Of a stretch of 64,000 bases of DNA, positions 36,852-45,050 are shown in pieces; position 1 is the stretch's first letter; each line of letters opens with the position of its first letter. The stretch comes from Streptomyces sp. ACA25. GTDB lineage: Bacteria; Actinomycetota; Actinomycetes; Streptomycetales; Streptomycetaceae. Under the pieces are notes generated by a model. The model saw nothing but the letters and a program-made list of their open reading frames with translations. It was not told where the DNA came from and did no database searches. Location: contig NZ_JAQKPV010000003.1 of NCBI RefSeq assembly GCF_028200735.1, positions 1 through 64,000 of the forward strand, in the 5' to 3' direction. The position numbers and the translations under genes are program-made.

Positions 36852-37610
36852 TCAGCGCCGGCGGTTGTGGATGAGGGCTTCAACTCCGTCGAGCAGAAAG
36901 GCCAGGCCGTGCTCGAAGTCGTCGTCGGGGTCCGCCGCGGCACTGTCGAAGACACCTGCGCGCACCAGGCGTGACAGGGCGGGGTAACGGCCGTCGGAGA
37001 CGATCCGGGCCAGCAGCGTGCCGTAGGCCGGGCCCCACTCCTCGTAGCCGAGGCCGGTGCGCGGCGCGGCGCGGGCGATGGACAGCTCCTGCCGTGCCTC
37101 GTTGTGGGCATAGCCGCTGAGGAGGGTGAGCACGCCCATCTTGTCGTCCTCGCTCAGTCCGGTTCCGGCCATGGCGGCCAGCGCCGCCTCCATCCAGGCG
37201 AGATTGTTCGGGCCCATCGGGGGGCCGCTGATGGGGATGTCCAGCATCCAGGGCCGTGCACGGAGACGGTCCCGGAAGCTTCGGGCGAAGGCCTCGAGCC
37301 GGGGCCGCCAGGGTTCCGGCCACTTCTCGGTGTCGGGCAGCCCGCCGGCCGCCTCGAACATCAGGTCCAGGAGGTCGTCCTTGCCGGGGACGTGCCGGTA
37401 GAGCGCCATGGTCGTGACGCCCAGGCGCTCGGCCACCCGGCGCATCGAGACCCCCGCGATGCCGTCTGCGTCGGCGATGTCGACGGCGGCCGTGACGATG
37501 CGGTCGACGCTGAGGGTGCCGCGCGGCCCTCGGCTCCCCGGCTGTCCGGTGCGCCAGAGGAGAGCGAGCATCTCCTCCATGTCGCGCCGCCCGGATCGCT
37601 CGGCTGCCAT
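36852..37610 (-). CDS. TetR family transcriptional regulator
   Basis: A 252-residue repressor. The N-terminal helix-turn-helix covers about residues 33-80: IVTAAVDIADADGIAGVSMRRVAERLGV then TMALYRHVPGKDDLLDLM. The C-terminal ligand domain is of the TetR_C type. GAGGAG precedes the ATG at 37610. It diverges from a DrrA/DrrB-type exporter, and two palindromes lie between them, so it probably represses the exporter and itself until a drug-like ligand binds. Upstream frame extension lacks similarity. Confidence 0.92.
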   Translation of the reverse strand: MAAERSGRRDMEEMLALLWRTGQPGSRGPRGTLSVDRIVTAAVDIADADGIAGVSMRRVAERLGVTTMALYRHVPGKDDLLDLMFEAAGGLPDTEKWPEPWRPRLEAFARSFRDRLRARPWMLDIPISGPPMGPNNLAWMEAALAAMAGTGLSEDDKMGVLTLLSGYAHNEARQELSIARAAPRTGLGYEEWGPAYGTLLARIVSDGRYPALSRLVRAGVFDSAAADPDDDFEHGLAFLLDGVEALIHNRRR

Positions 37611-37667
37611 ACCGCTCCTCTGCTCGTCCGGTGGGCCCTCCGGCCCTGACCACGGACATCCTAGAAC

Positions 37668-37704
37668 CGTGTATGGTGTACACGTAAGTTTACGGCGTAC
37701 ACTT
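37668..37704. promoter_or_regulatory. tandem palindromes, probable TetR operators
   Basis: CGTGTATGGTGTACACG (37668-37684) and AAGTTTACGGCGTACACTT (37686-37704, 8 of 9 bases paired around a central G) lie side by side in the tetR/exporter gap. On the minus strand TAGGAT beside them is a plausible tetR -10 whose -35 would fall in the palindromes, so autorepression is likely. Confidence 0.7.
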
Positions 37705-37719
37705 GAGGGGGGATGAGCC

Positions 37720-38685
37720 ATGCCGGGCACACCGCACGCGATCGAGGCCGAAGGGCTGCGCAAGTGGTACGGGGGCACCCTGGCGCTCGACGGGCTCGGG
37801 CTACGGGTCCGGGCCGGCACCGTGCACGGCCTGCTGGGACCGAACGGGTCGGGGAAGACCACCGCGGTCCGCGCGCTGGCGACCCTGCTCCGGTACGACG
37901 AGGGCCGGGCCACGGTGTGCGGGGCGGACGTGGCCCGCGAGCCGGCCCGGGTGCGCGACATGATCGGGCTGACCGGCCAGAACGCGGCCGTCGACGAGAT
38001 CCTCAGCGGACGGCAGAACCTCGTCCTGTTCGGACGGCTGTTCCAGCTGAGCCGCCGGGCCGCCCGGCGGCGGGCGGACGAACTGCTCACGCAGTTCAGC
38101 CTGACCGACGCGGCCAACAGATCGCCGGAGCACTACTCGGGTGGCATGCGCCGCCGTCTGGACCTGGCGGCCGGCCTGATCCTCACTCCCCGGGTGCTGT
38201 TCCTGGACGAACCGACCACCGGCCTCGACCCGCGCAGCCGCAACCAGGTCTGGGAAGCAGTGCGCTCCCTGGTCGCGGGCGGCACCACAGTGCTCCTCAC
38301 CACCCAGTATCTGGAGGAGGCCGACCAGCTCGCCGACACCGTTTCCGTGCTGGACGACGGACGGGTGGTGGCCGAGGGCACTCCGGACGAACTCAAGGCG
38401 AGGACCGGTGGCTACCGGATCGAGGTGGTCGTCCGGTATGCGGCCGAACTGGGCACGGTGGCCGAGATCCTCCGGGGGGCGGGCACGGGCCCTCCGGAGA
38501 CCGACCCGGACACCCGCCGGGCCAGCGCCCCGGTCACCGACCCGGTGACCGCGCTGAGCGAGGTCGCGCGGGCTCTGCACTCCGCGGGGGTCGCGGTGGA
38601 GGATCTCGGCACCCGGCGCCCCACCCTCGAAGAAGTGTTCCTCCAGCTCACCGGTCGCCGCACGGAACAGGAGATCCCGGCATGA
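37720..38685 (+). CDS. ABC exporter ATP-binding protein, DrrA type
   Basis: A 321-residue ATPase of the daunorubicin-resistance type. Walker A is GLLGPNGSGKTTAV, the signature is YSGGMRRRLDLA, Walker B is VLFLDEPTTGLDP, and the C-terminal extension typical of DrrA follows. It energises drug or lipid efflux with the permease encoded next, whose start overlaps by ATGA. A G-rich ribosome site precedes the ATG at 37720. Probably repressed by the divergent TetR protein. Confidence 0.95.
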   Translation: MPGTPHAIEAEGLRKWYGGTLALDGLGLRVRAGTVHGLLGPNGSGKTTAVRALATLLRYDEGRATVCGADVAREPARVRDMIGLTGQNAAVDEILSGRQNLVLFGRLFQLSRRAARRRADELLTQFSLTDAANRSPEHYSGGMRRRLDLAAGLILTPRVLFLDEPTTGLDPRSRNQVWEAVRSLVAGGTTVLLTTQYLEEADQLADTVSVLDDGRVVAEGTPDELKARTGGYRIEVVVRYAAELGTVAEILRGAGTGPPETDPDTRRASAPVTDPVTALSEVARALHSAGVAVEDLGTRRPTLEEVFLQLTGRRTEQEIPA

Positions 38686-39518
38686 GCAGCAACCTCACCT
38701 CCGGCAGCGACGCGGCGTCCCGGGTGTCCCGGGTGTCCCGGGCAGTTTCCGACGGCTGGACGATGACCGGGCGCAACATGGCGCACGTGATCCGCGCGCC
38801 GGAGCAGATCGTCCTCTATTTCACGCTGCCGATCGTGTTCGTCCTGGTTTTCGGCTACATCTTCGGCAACGCGATGGCCGTGCCCGGCGACGGTGCCTAC
38901 CGGGAGTTCCTGCTTCCGGGCGTGTTCGCCATGACGATGCTCTACGGGATGGGGGCCACCGGCACGGCCGTGGCGACGGATGTGGCGCGGGGCGTGGTGG
39001 ACCGTTTCCGGACCATGCCGGTGGCGCGCTCCGCACTGCTGACCGGACGCAGCACCGCCGACCTCCTTCGCGCACTGCTGGAGATGGCGGTACTGGTCGG
39101 CTGCGGGCTTCTAGTGGGCTGGCAGTGGCATCGCGGCATCGGGTACGCGCTGCTGGCGCTGGCGCTGGTGCTGATGCTGCGGGTGGCGGTCACCTGGGTG
39201 GCGATCTGGCTGGCGCTGGTGGTGCGGAACGCGGACACGGTCAGCCTCCTCGTGTTCCCGCTGGCCTTCCCGTTGACGGCGGTGTCCAGTGTCTTCGTGG
39301 CGCCGGAGCTCATGCCGGGCCCGGTGGGAACGGTGGCCGAGTGGAATCCCTTGTCGGCGACGGTGGCGGCGAGCCGTGAGCTGTTCGGCAATCCCGGGTT
39401 GGGGAGCGGCTCCTGGGTCACGGAGAACGCGGTTCTCATGGCGGTGGTGTGGCCGGTGCTGATCACTGCCGTGTTCGCCCCGCTGGCGGTGCGGCGGTAC
39501 CAGCGGCTCGGCAACTGA
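38682..39518 (+). CDS. ABC-2 type permease, DrrB type
   Basis: A 278-residue membrane protein with about six helices, the first LYFTLPIVFVLVFGYIFGNAM. The ABC-2 motif RGVVDRFRTMPVARSALLTGR and the late NPLSATVAASRELFGNP segment are typical of the daunorubicin-exporter permeases. Start overlaps the ATPase stop (ATGA). The substrate is unknown; no biosynthetic gene cluster is seen around it, so self-protection or lipid transport are both possible. Confidence 0.93.
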   Translation: MSSNLTSGSDAASRVSRVSRAVSDGWTMTGRNMAHVIRAPEQIVLYFTLPIVFVLVFGYIFGNAMAVPGDGAYREFLLPGVFAMTMLYGMGATGTAVATDVARGVVDRFRTMPVARSALLTGRSTADLLRALLEMAVLVGCGLLVGWQWHRGIGYALLALALVLMLRVAVTWVAIWLALVVRNADTVSLLVFPLAFPLTAVSSVFVAPELMPGPVGTVAEWNPLSATVAASRELFGNPGLGSGSWVTENAVLMAVVWPVLITAVFAPLAVRRYQRLGN

Positions 39519-39584
39519 GCGGTGCGCGGCCGGACCCTCCTGTCCGGGGCGTCCCCCCACCGGGCGGCGGGCCGCACCGGGGGG

Positions 39585-40784
39585 TCAGTCGTCCAGGAGG
39601 GTGAGTCCGTCCTCGGCGGCGCCCCGCCGCAGGACGATCTCGGTGGTGCGGTCCATGGCCGTCTGCAGGGCGTCCGGTGCCGCGGAGGCGGCTTCACCAC
39701 CGGCCAGTGCCCCGGGGACGTTCACCACCCGGACCGGCGGGTCGTCCGTCTGAAGCAGCGGAAGGTACTCGGCGCCGGTGGTGGTGAAGGTGTCCTGCGC
39801 GGGGTCCTCGGTGATGGTGAAGCGCATCAGGAGGCCCTCCTGCCGCGGCTGGCCCGGGGTGCGGTGGGCGGCCATCAGGTTGCCCAGCCCGTAGACGACC
39901 CACTGGCCGTCGATCCGCTCCACCGGCTGGACGACGTGGGCGTGGTGGCCGAGCAGCAGGTCGATGTCGGGGGAGGCGAGCAGCCGGGGGGCGCCTTCGA
40001 GCTGCTGGGCGTTCGGCTCGTGGGCGTATTCGTCTCCCCAGTGCATGGCCACGACGACGAACTCGGCACCGGCCTCGCGGGCGGCGGCGGCCTCCGCCAG
40101 GATGCGGTCCTCGTCGATCTCGTTGCCGCGCCAGGTGTCGCCGCCGGGGTGGGGGATGCCGTTGAAGCCGTAGGTGTAGGAGAGCAGGCCGACCCTGACG
40201 GCGCCCTCGTCGGTGTCGACGTCGATGAGGGTGGGGGTCTCGGCCTCCTCCTTGCTGCGGGCCGAACCGGCATGGGCGAGGCCGGCCTCGTCGAGCCGGT
40301 CGAGCGTGCGGTCGACGCCGTCGGCTCCGGCGTCGAAGGTGTGGTTGGAGGCGGTGGTGCAGGCGTCGTAACCCGTCCGGGCCAGTGCGGGGACGATGGT
40401 GGGCGGGCTGGAGAACGCCGGGTAGCCGCGGTACGGGCCGCCCTCGGGTGCCAGTGGCGTCTCCAGATGACAGATCGCCAGTCCCGCGCCGGAGACCACG
40501 GGGGCGATGCTCTCGAGTTGCGGGGCGAAGTCCTCGGGGCCCTCGCCGGTGCGCGAGGCGTCCTGGCGGGCCTGGTTCCACAGACGCTCGTGGAGCAGGA
40601 TGTCGCCGGTGGCGACGAGGGTGAACTCGCGCGGCTGTGCGTCCTGCGCGGCGGAGTGCCGGGAGAGGCTTTCGGAGCCGGGTCCGGAGCCCCGGTCCGT
40701 ACCGCTGCCGCAGCCGGCCAGCAGTGACACCGTGACAGCCAGGGACAGTGAAACGAGACGTGCCTTTTGCGCTGGAATCTTCAT
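39585..40784 (-). CDS. CapA family lipoprotein (metallophosphatase-like)
   Basis: A 399-residue exported lipoprotein: MKIPAQKARLVSLSLAVTVS then the lipobox LLAGC at about residue 25. The CapA domain has ATGDILLHERL, TASNHTFDAGADGVDRTLD, VAMHWGDEYAHEPNAQQ and LGHHAHVVQPVE, the metal-binding pattern of calcineurin-like phosphatases. CapA proteins take part in poly-gamma-glutamate synthesis, but no capBC is present here, so the substrate is open. TGTGCT six nt before the ATG with TTGCCG 17 bp further up fits a leaderless promoter. Confidence 0.9.
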   Translation of the reverse strand: MKIPAQKARLVSLSLAVTVSLLAGCGSGTDRGSGPGSESLSRHSAAQDAQPREFTLVATGDILLHERLWNQARQDASRTGEGPEDFAPQLESIAPVVSGAGLAICHLETPLAPEGGPYRGYPAFSSPPTIVPALARTGYDACTTASNHTFDAGADGVDRTLDRLDEAGLAHAGSARSKEEAETPTLIDVDTDEGAVRVGLLSYTYGFNGIPHPGGDTWRGNEIDEDRILAEAAAAREAGAEFVVVAMHWGDEYAHEPNAQQLEGAPRLLASPDIDLLLGHHAHVVQPVERIDGQWVVYGLGNLMAAHRTPGQPRQEGLLMRFTITEDPAQDTFTTTGAEYLPLLQTDDPPVRVVNVPGALAGGEAASAAPDALQTAMDRTTEIVLRRGAAEDGLTLLDD

Positions 40785-40832
40785 ATTAGTAGCACAACTT
40801 AACGGTTCGTGATCGGCAACTCACGGCACGCC

Positions 40833-40877
40833 AAAAGGGCCCTGTCCCCGGGAGCGGTGCTCCCGGGGACAGGGCCC
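40833..40877 (-). terminator. intrinsic terminator of the LysM-M23 gene
   Basis: A 19-bp perfect stem (GGGCCCTGTCCCCGGGAGC and its complement) with a 3-nt loop is followed on the minus strand by TTTT, 21 bp after the stop codon. It is the clearest intrinsic terminator in the window. Confidence 0.92.
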
Positions 40878-40898
40878 TGTGCTGATGAGCAGCCTGGG

Positions 40899-41978
40899 TC
40901 AGAGGCTGACGCCGTTGGCCCGCAGGTAGGCCAGGGGGTCGATGTCCGAGCCGTAGCCGGGACCGGTGCGCACCTCGAAGTGCAGGTGCGGGCCGGTGCT
41001 GTTGCCGGTGGACCCGACCAGGCCTATCTGCTGGCCGGCCTGGACCGACTGACCGGAGCTCACCGAGAGCGCCGACAGATGGGCGTACTGGCTGTAGCGC
41101 CCGTCGCTGTGCCGGATGACGACCTCGTTGCCGTAGGCGCCCGCCCAGCCGGCGGAGACGACCGTGCCGGTGGAGACGGCCATCACCTTGGTGCCGGTGG
41201 AGGCGGCGAAGTCGGCCCCGGTGTGGTAGCCGCTGGACCACAGGTTGCCCGCCATGCCGTACCGGGTGCTCGGGGCAGCGTGGACCGGGACACTGAAGCC
41301 GGAAGCGGCCGGAGCGGCAGCCTGGGCCGCCGGCGCGGCCTTCTTCTCGGCGGGCTTCTCGGCCCGGGGAGCGGCCTTCGGCTCGGCCTTCTTCTCCGCC
41401 TTGGGTGCGGCGTGCTTGCCGGAGGACTTCTCGGCCTTCGGCTCGGCCTTCGGAGCAGCCGGCTGTTCGGTCTTCGGTGCCTTGGGCGCAGCCTGCTTCT
41501 CCGCCGGAGCGGGGGCCTGGGCCGCCTGACCCGAGCTCAGCGACAGCTTCTGACCGGGGAAGATCAGGTTGGGGTTGCTGCCGACGACCTCACGGTTGCG
41601 CTCGTACAGCCCTTCCCAACCGCCCTGCACCTCGTGCGCGGTGGCGATCCGGGACAGGGTGTCACCGCTGACGACGGTGTGGGCGGCCTCCTGGTCCCCC
41701 GAGGTGGCCCGGGAGCTCTTGGCGGCCTTGCTCTTGCCGCTGTGCGAGGCGGGCGCCCCGGTCTGGACGACGCCCTGCGACACGCCGAGAGCCGGTGCGG
41801 AAAGGGTGGTGGCTCCCGCCGGGGTGACGGCGGTGCTCTGCACCGGTGCCGGTGCGGCCTGGGCACTGCCGGCGACCATGAACGGCATGGCCACACCTGC
41901 ACTGCCGGCGGTGAGCATCAGGGAAAAGCGAGAGATCCGGCTCTTGGCCGGGCGACGGTGGCGTCCGCGTGCGGACAT
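40899..41978 (-). CDS. secreted LysM and M23 peptidoglycan endopeptidase
   Basis: A 359-residue exported enzyme. The signal peptide ends near GSAQAAPA (residue ~45). A LysM domain (HTVVSGDTLSRIATAHEV...LIFPGQKLSL) binds the glycan. A long Ala/Lys/Pro/Glu linker follows, then the M23 peptidase with zinc ligands in YHTGADFAAST and GPHLHFEVR. It cuts peptide crosslinks. GAGAGGAG lies 8 nt before the ATG. A c-di-AMP riboswitch precedes the gene, so expression should respond to turgor or cell-wall signals. Confidence 0.95.
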   Translation of the reverse strand: MSARGRHRRPAKSRISRFSLMLTAGSAGVAMPFMVAGSAQAAPAPVQSTAVTPAGATTLSAPALGVSQGVVQTGAPASHSGKSKAAKSSRATSGDQEAAHTVVSGDTLSRIATAHEVQGGWEGLYERNREVVGSNPNLIFPGQKLSLSSGQAAQAPAPAEKQAAPKAPKTEQPAAPKAEPKAEKSSGKHAAPKAEKKAEPKAAPRAEKPAEKKAAPAAQAAAPAASGFSVPVHAAPSTRYGMAGNLWSSGYHTGADFAASTGTKVMAVSTGTVVSAGWAGAYGNEVVIRHSDGRYSQYAHLSALSVSSGQSVQAGQQIGLVGSTGNSTGPHLHFEVRTGPGYGSDIDPLAYLRANGVSL

Positions 41979-41991
41979 AGGGGTGCTCCTC

Positions 41992-42145
41992 TCCGACGCC
42001 TGCGAGGTCAGCTGTCGGGTTCGGGCCGGAAGGTTGCCCGGCCGCGAGCGAGTTCAGTTTCAAGCCCTGAACTCGGCAAGCGGCTTCACCCCAAGCCGGT
42101 GGGTGGCCGGCAAAAAGTGGGTCCCCCGCTCCTGTCATGCGGATG
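41992..42145 (-). ncRNA. cyclic di-AMP riboswitch (ydaO-yuaA class)
   Basis: Reading on the minus strand, the class's conserved blocks occur in order: GCGGGGGACCCAC, then CTTGGGGTGAAGCCGC, then CCCGAACCCGACAGCTGACC followed by TCGCAGGCGT, ending about 15 nt before the M23 start codon. Ligand-bound RNA of this class usually lowers expression of wall hydrolases in Actinobacteria. Ends are approximate. Confidence 0.92.
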
Positions 42146-42524
42146 TGCTGCTCGAGCCTCCGTCGGTGACAGGATTCGGCGTTCCGACGGTGGCACGCCA
42201 CGGGATGCGGCGCGGCCAGAACGGTAAACCTGTTAAATCGACCAACACAAGAAACGGGGGACGTCCGGTTCATGATCAGGAGCAACCGGACACCTCTCCC
42301 ACCACCGGGCGCGGCCGTCGGTCACCGTAGGTGAGGCACCGCCTACCCGAAGATGTCGCCAACTACCTCACCGGGGTGCGCATTTGAAATAGAGGCAGCT
42401 GCCGCGCGAAGAAGTGGATCAGACAGCTGGGTCACAAAGTGATGTCGGTCACGTAACACCGCGACTATGCGCCATCATGACAAGTCTTGTGCCTAATGTC
42501 CGCTTTGAGACGCGGGGTGGCGGA
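42146..42524. other. upstream region of the riboswitch, no gene seen
   Basis: A comparatively AT-richer stretch that must contain the promoter for the riboswitch/M23 transcript. I could not fix a -35/-10 pair; TTTAAC and TTTACC occur near 42230 on the minus strand. GTAGGTGAGGCACCGCCTAC at 42327-42346 loosely resembles an iron-repressor box. Confidence 0.4.
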
Positions 42525-42550
42525 CCCTCAGCTCTTCAGCTCGCTGAGGG
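42525..42550 (-). terminator. hairpin downstream of purE
   Basis: CCCTCAGC and GCTGAGGG form an 8-bp perfect stem with a 10-nt loop about 50 bp after the purE stop. No T-run. Confidence 0.4.
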
Positions 42551-42600
42551 GCGGGGACGACCGCCGCGGCATCGCCCGGCACCCGCCCCGCGCGCGGCTG

Positions 42601-43131
42601 TCAGCTGCCGCCGAACCCGAAGCCCGAACCCGATACCTTCCCCCGCAGCCGCCGGCCCTTCTCCGTCGCCTGTTCGTTCAGCCGCTCCTGGAAGTCACGC
42701 ATGGCCTCCGCCAGCGCCGGGTCGTGGGCGGCGAGGATGCGGACGGCCAGCAGCCCGGCGTTGCGCGCCCCTGCGACCGAGACCGTGGCGACCGGCACGC
42801 CGGCCGGCATCTGCACGATGGAGAGCAGGGAGTCCATGCCGTCCAGGTGCTTCAGCGGCACGGGCACCCCGATCACCGGCAGTTCGGTCACCGAGGCCAG
42901 CATGCCGGGCAGGTGAGCGGCACCGCCCGCTCCGGCGATGATCACCTTCAGCCCGCGTCCGGCCGCCTGCTCGCCGTAGGCGATCATCTCGCGCGGCATC
43001 CGGTGGGCGGACACGACGTCGACCTCGTGCGGAACCTCGAACTCGCTGAGGGCCTTCGCCGCGGCCTCCATCACCGGCCAGTCGCTGTCGGAGCCCATGA
43101 CAATGCCGACGGAGGGAGTGGGGCTGTTCAT
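42601..43131 (-). CDS. purE: N5-carboxyaminoimidazole ribonucleotide mutase
   Basis: A 176-residue class I PurE that converts N5-CAIR to CAIR in purine synthesis. [22 protein letters not shown], the glycine-rich [11 protein letters not shown] and GVPVATVSV with [10 protein letters not shown] are all present. The C-terminus has an extra Gly/Ser/Phe-rich tail. Its ATG overlaps the purK stop by ATGA, so the two are translationally coupled and work in sequence. Confidence 0.97.
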   Translation of the reverse strand: MNSPTPSVGIVMGSDSDWPVMEAAAKALSEFEVPHEVDVVSAHRMPREMIAYGEQAAGRGLKVIIAGAGGAAHLPGMLASVTELPVIGVPVPLKHLDGMDSLLSIVQMPAGVPVATVSVAGARNAGLLAVRILAAHDPALAEAMRDFQERLNEQATEKGRRLRGKVSGSGFGFGGS

Positions 43132-44288
43132 CGGGTGATCGTTCCTCGCAGATAGTCGGCGGCGTGCCGGGCGCGCTCCCGCACCTCGGCCAGGTCCGTT
43201 CCGTAGGTGTTGACGTGCCCGACCTTGCGGCCGTGCTTCACGTCCTTGCCGTACATGTGGATCTTCAGCTCGGGGTCACGGGCCATGCAGTGCAGGAAGG
43301 CCGAGTACATGTCGGGGTAGTCCCCGCCGAGCACGTTCGCCATCACGGTCCACGGCGCCCGCGGCCGGGGATCGCCCAGCGGAAGGTCGAGGACGGCTCG
43401 CACATGATTGGCGAACTGCGAGGTGATGGCGCCGTCCTGGGTCCAGTGCCCGGAGTTGTGCGGGCGCATCGCCAGCTCATTGACGAGGATCCGGCCGTCG
43501 GTGGCCTCGAAGAGCTCCACCGCGAGATGGCCGACGACCCCGAGCTCCCGGGCAATGGTCAACGCCAGTTCCTGAGCCTGCAGGGCCCGTTCGGCAGGCA
43601 GCCCGGGAGCAGGAGCGATCACCGTGTCGCAGACCCCGCCGACCTGGATCGACTCCACGACCGGATAGGCCACCGCCTGACCGTGCGGGGAGCGCACCAC
43701 GTTGGCGGCCAGCTCCCGGACATAGTCGACCTTCTCCTCGGCAAGCACCGGCACACCGGCCAGGAAGGGCTCGGCGGCCTCGGCCTCCGAGTGCACCACC
43801 CACACCCCCTTGCCGTCGTAGCCGCCGCGGACGGTCTTCAGGACGACCGGGAAGCCGCTGCCCGGCTCCCCCGCGCCGGGTGCCTCCTCGGCGAAGCGGC
43901 GGACATCGGCCGGGCTGCCGACGATGCGGTGCCGGGGGCAGGGCACCCCCAGCGTGTCCAGCCGGGCGCGCATCACCCCCTTGTCCTGGGCGTGCACCAG
44001 GGCGTCCGCCCCGGGGCGCACCAGCACCCCCTCGTCCTCCAGTGCGCGCAGGTGCTCGGTGGGCACATGCTCGTGGTCGAAGGTGAGCACGTCGCACCGC
44101 CTGGCGAACGCGCGGAGGGTCGCGAGATCACGGTGGTCGCCCACGACGACGTCGGCGACCACCCGGGCCGCGGAGTCCTGTGGGGTGCCGCTGAGGAGCT
44201 TGAAGCTGATGCCGAGCGGGATGGCCGCCTCGTGGGTCATGCGGGCGAGCTGACCGCCGCCGACCATGCCGACTACGGGAAATGTCAC
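43128..44288 (-). CDS. purK: N5-carboxyaminoimidazole ribonucleotide synthase
   Basis: A 386-residue ATP-grasp enzyme that carboxylates AIR with bicarbonate and ATP. It starts [17 protein letters not shown] and shows [53 protein letters not shown] and the C-terminal HMYGK segment. GTG 44288 is chosen because TATCCT lies six nt upstream and there is no Shine-Dalgarno sequence. It is the first gene of purKE, and a large palindrome separates it from the divergent gtrA gene. Confidence 0.97.
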   Translation of the reverse strand: MTFPVVGMVGGGQLARMTHEAAIPLGISFKLLSGTPQDSAARVVADVVVGDHRDLATLRAFARRCDVLTFDHEHVPTEHLRALEDEGVLVRPGADALVHAQDKGVMRARLDTLGVPCPRHRIVGSPADVRRFAEEAPGAGEPGSGFPVVLKTVRGGYDGKGVWVVHSEAEAAEPFLAGVPVLAEEKVDYVRELAANVVRSPHGQAVAYPVVESIQVGGVCDTVIAPAPGLPAERALQAQELALTIARELGVVGHLAVELFEATDGRILVNELAMRPHNSGHWTQDGAITSQFANHVRAVLDLPLGDPRPRAPWTVMANVLGGDYPDMYSAFLHCMARDPELKIHMYGKDVKHGRKVGHVNTYGTDLAEVRERARHAADYLRGTITR

Positions 44289-44335
44289 TCGGCCAGGATA
44301 TCGGTCCGGGGGGCCGCGAACGCCGCCGCATCGGC

Positions 44336-44387
44336 CCCGGGCGCCGTGCGGCCCGGCTTCGCGAACCCGGGCCGCACGGCGCCCGGG
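44336..44387. repeat. 52-bp near-perfect palindrome in the purK/gtrA divergent region
   Basis: Two exact 21-bp inverted arms (44336-44356 and 44367-44387, left arm CCCGGGCGCCGTGCGGCCCGG lacking no base) flank a 10-nt centre that itself contains the palindrome TTCGCGAA. Only one C-C pair breaks the symmetry. It lies between outward-facing promoters, where a terminator is not expected. Confidence 0.9.
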
Positions 44388-44442
44388 CCTCGTTAACATG
44401 GCGGAGGACCATCCCTGCACGGAAGGGAACCGGAAGGCGACC

Positions 44443-44982
44443 ATGAGCGATCGGCCCACTCTGCGGGTCCGGCTGCGCCGGCTCGTCCGGGAGGCCGCCA
44501 AGTTCGGCACCGTGGGCGCCTTCGGCGTCCTGGTGAACGTGATCGTCTTCAACGTGTGCACCCAGGGCTTCGGGCTCGCACCGGTCCGCTCCGGAGTGAT
44601 CGCCACCTCGACGGCCATCTGCACCAACTACCTGGGCAACCGGTACTGGACCTACCTGCACGCGGACAAGACCCGCAGGCGCCGGGAGGCGAGCCTGTTC
44701 CTGCTGTTCTCGGGGGTCGGCATGGTCATCGAGAACGGGGCGCTCGCCATCTCCCACTACGGTCTGGATCTCACCTCCCCCCTCGCCGACAACATCGCGA
44801 AGAACGTCATCGGCCTGGGCGCCGCCTCGCTGTTCCGCTTCTGGTCCTATCGCACCTGGGTCTTCCGCGGCGCCCGCTCCACGGGCGCACCCGCTCCCCC
44901 GGGCGGAGGCGCACCCCCGTCCCGTACCGTGCCCCCGAGCCGGCCGGACGGCGCACGCGCCCCGAAACACCTCCGCCACTGA
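44443..44982 (+). CDS. GtrA family membrane protein
   Basis: A 179-residue protein with four helices. KFGTVGAFGVLVNVIVFNV, then the family motif TNYLGNRYWTYLHA, then EASLFLLFSGVGMVIENGALA and KNVIGLGAASLFRFWSYRTWVF. GtrA proteins are thought to flip polyprenyl-linked sugars. A Pro/Ala-rich C-terminal tail is added. GGAAGG precedes the ATG at 44443, and TAACAT at 44394-44399 is a probable -10 whose -35 would lie in the palindrome arm. Confidence 0.92.
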   Translation: MSDRPTLRVRLRRLVREAAKFGTVGAFGVLVNVIVFNVCTQGFGLAPVRSGVIATSTAICTNYLGNRYWTYLHADKTRRRREASLFLLFSGVGMVIENGALAISHYGLDLTSPLADNIAKNVIGLGAASLFRFWSYRTWVFRGARSTGAPAPPGGGAPPSRTVPPSRPDGARAPKHLRH

Positions 44983-45050
44983 GCCCGCCAGGAGGCACCG
45001 CACCGAACATCGCGGCGTGCCCGGCACGTCACGTCCGGACCGGCACGGCC

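Noticed and set aside
42327..42346. Iron-repressor-like box
   Set aside because: The match to the Streptomyces iron-box pattern is partial, the symmetry is broken and no iron gene is adjacent.
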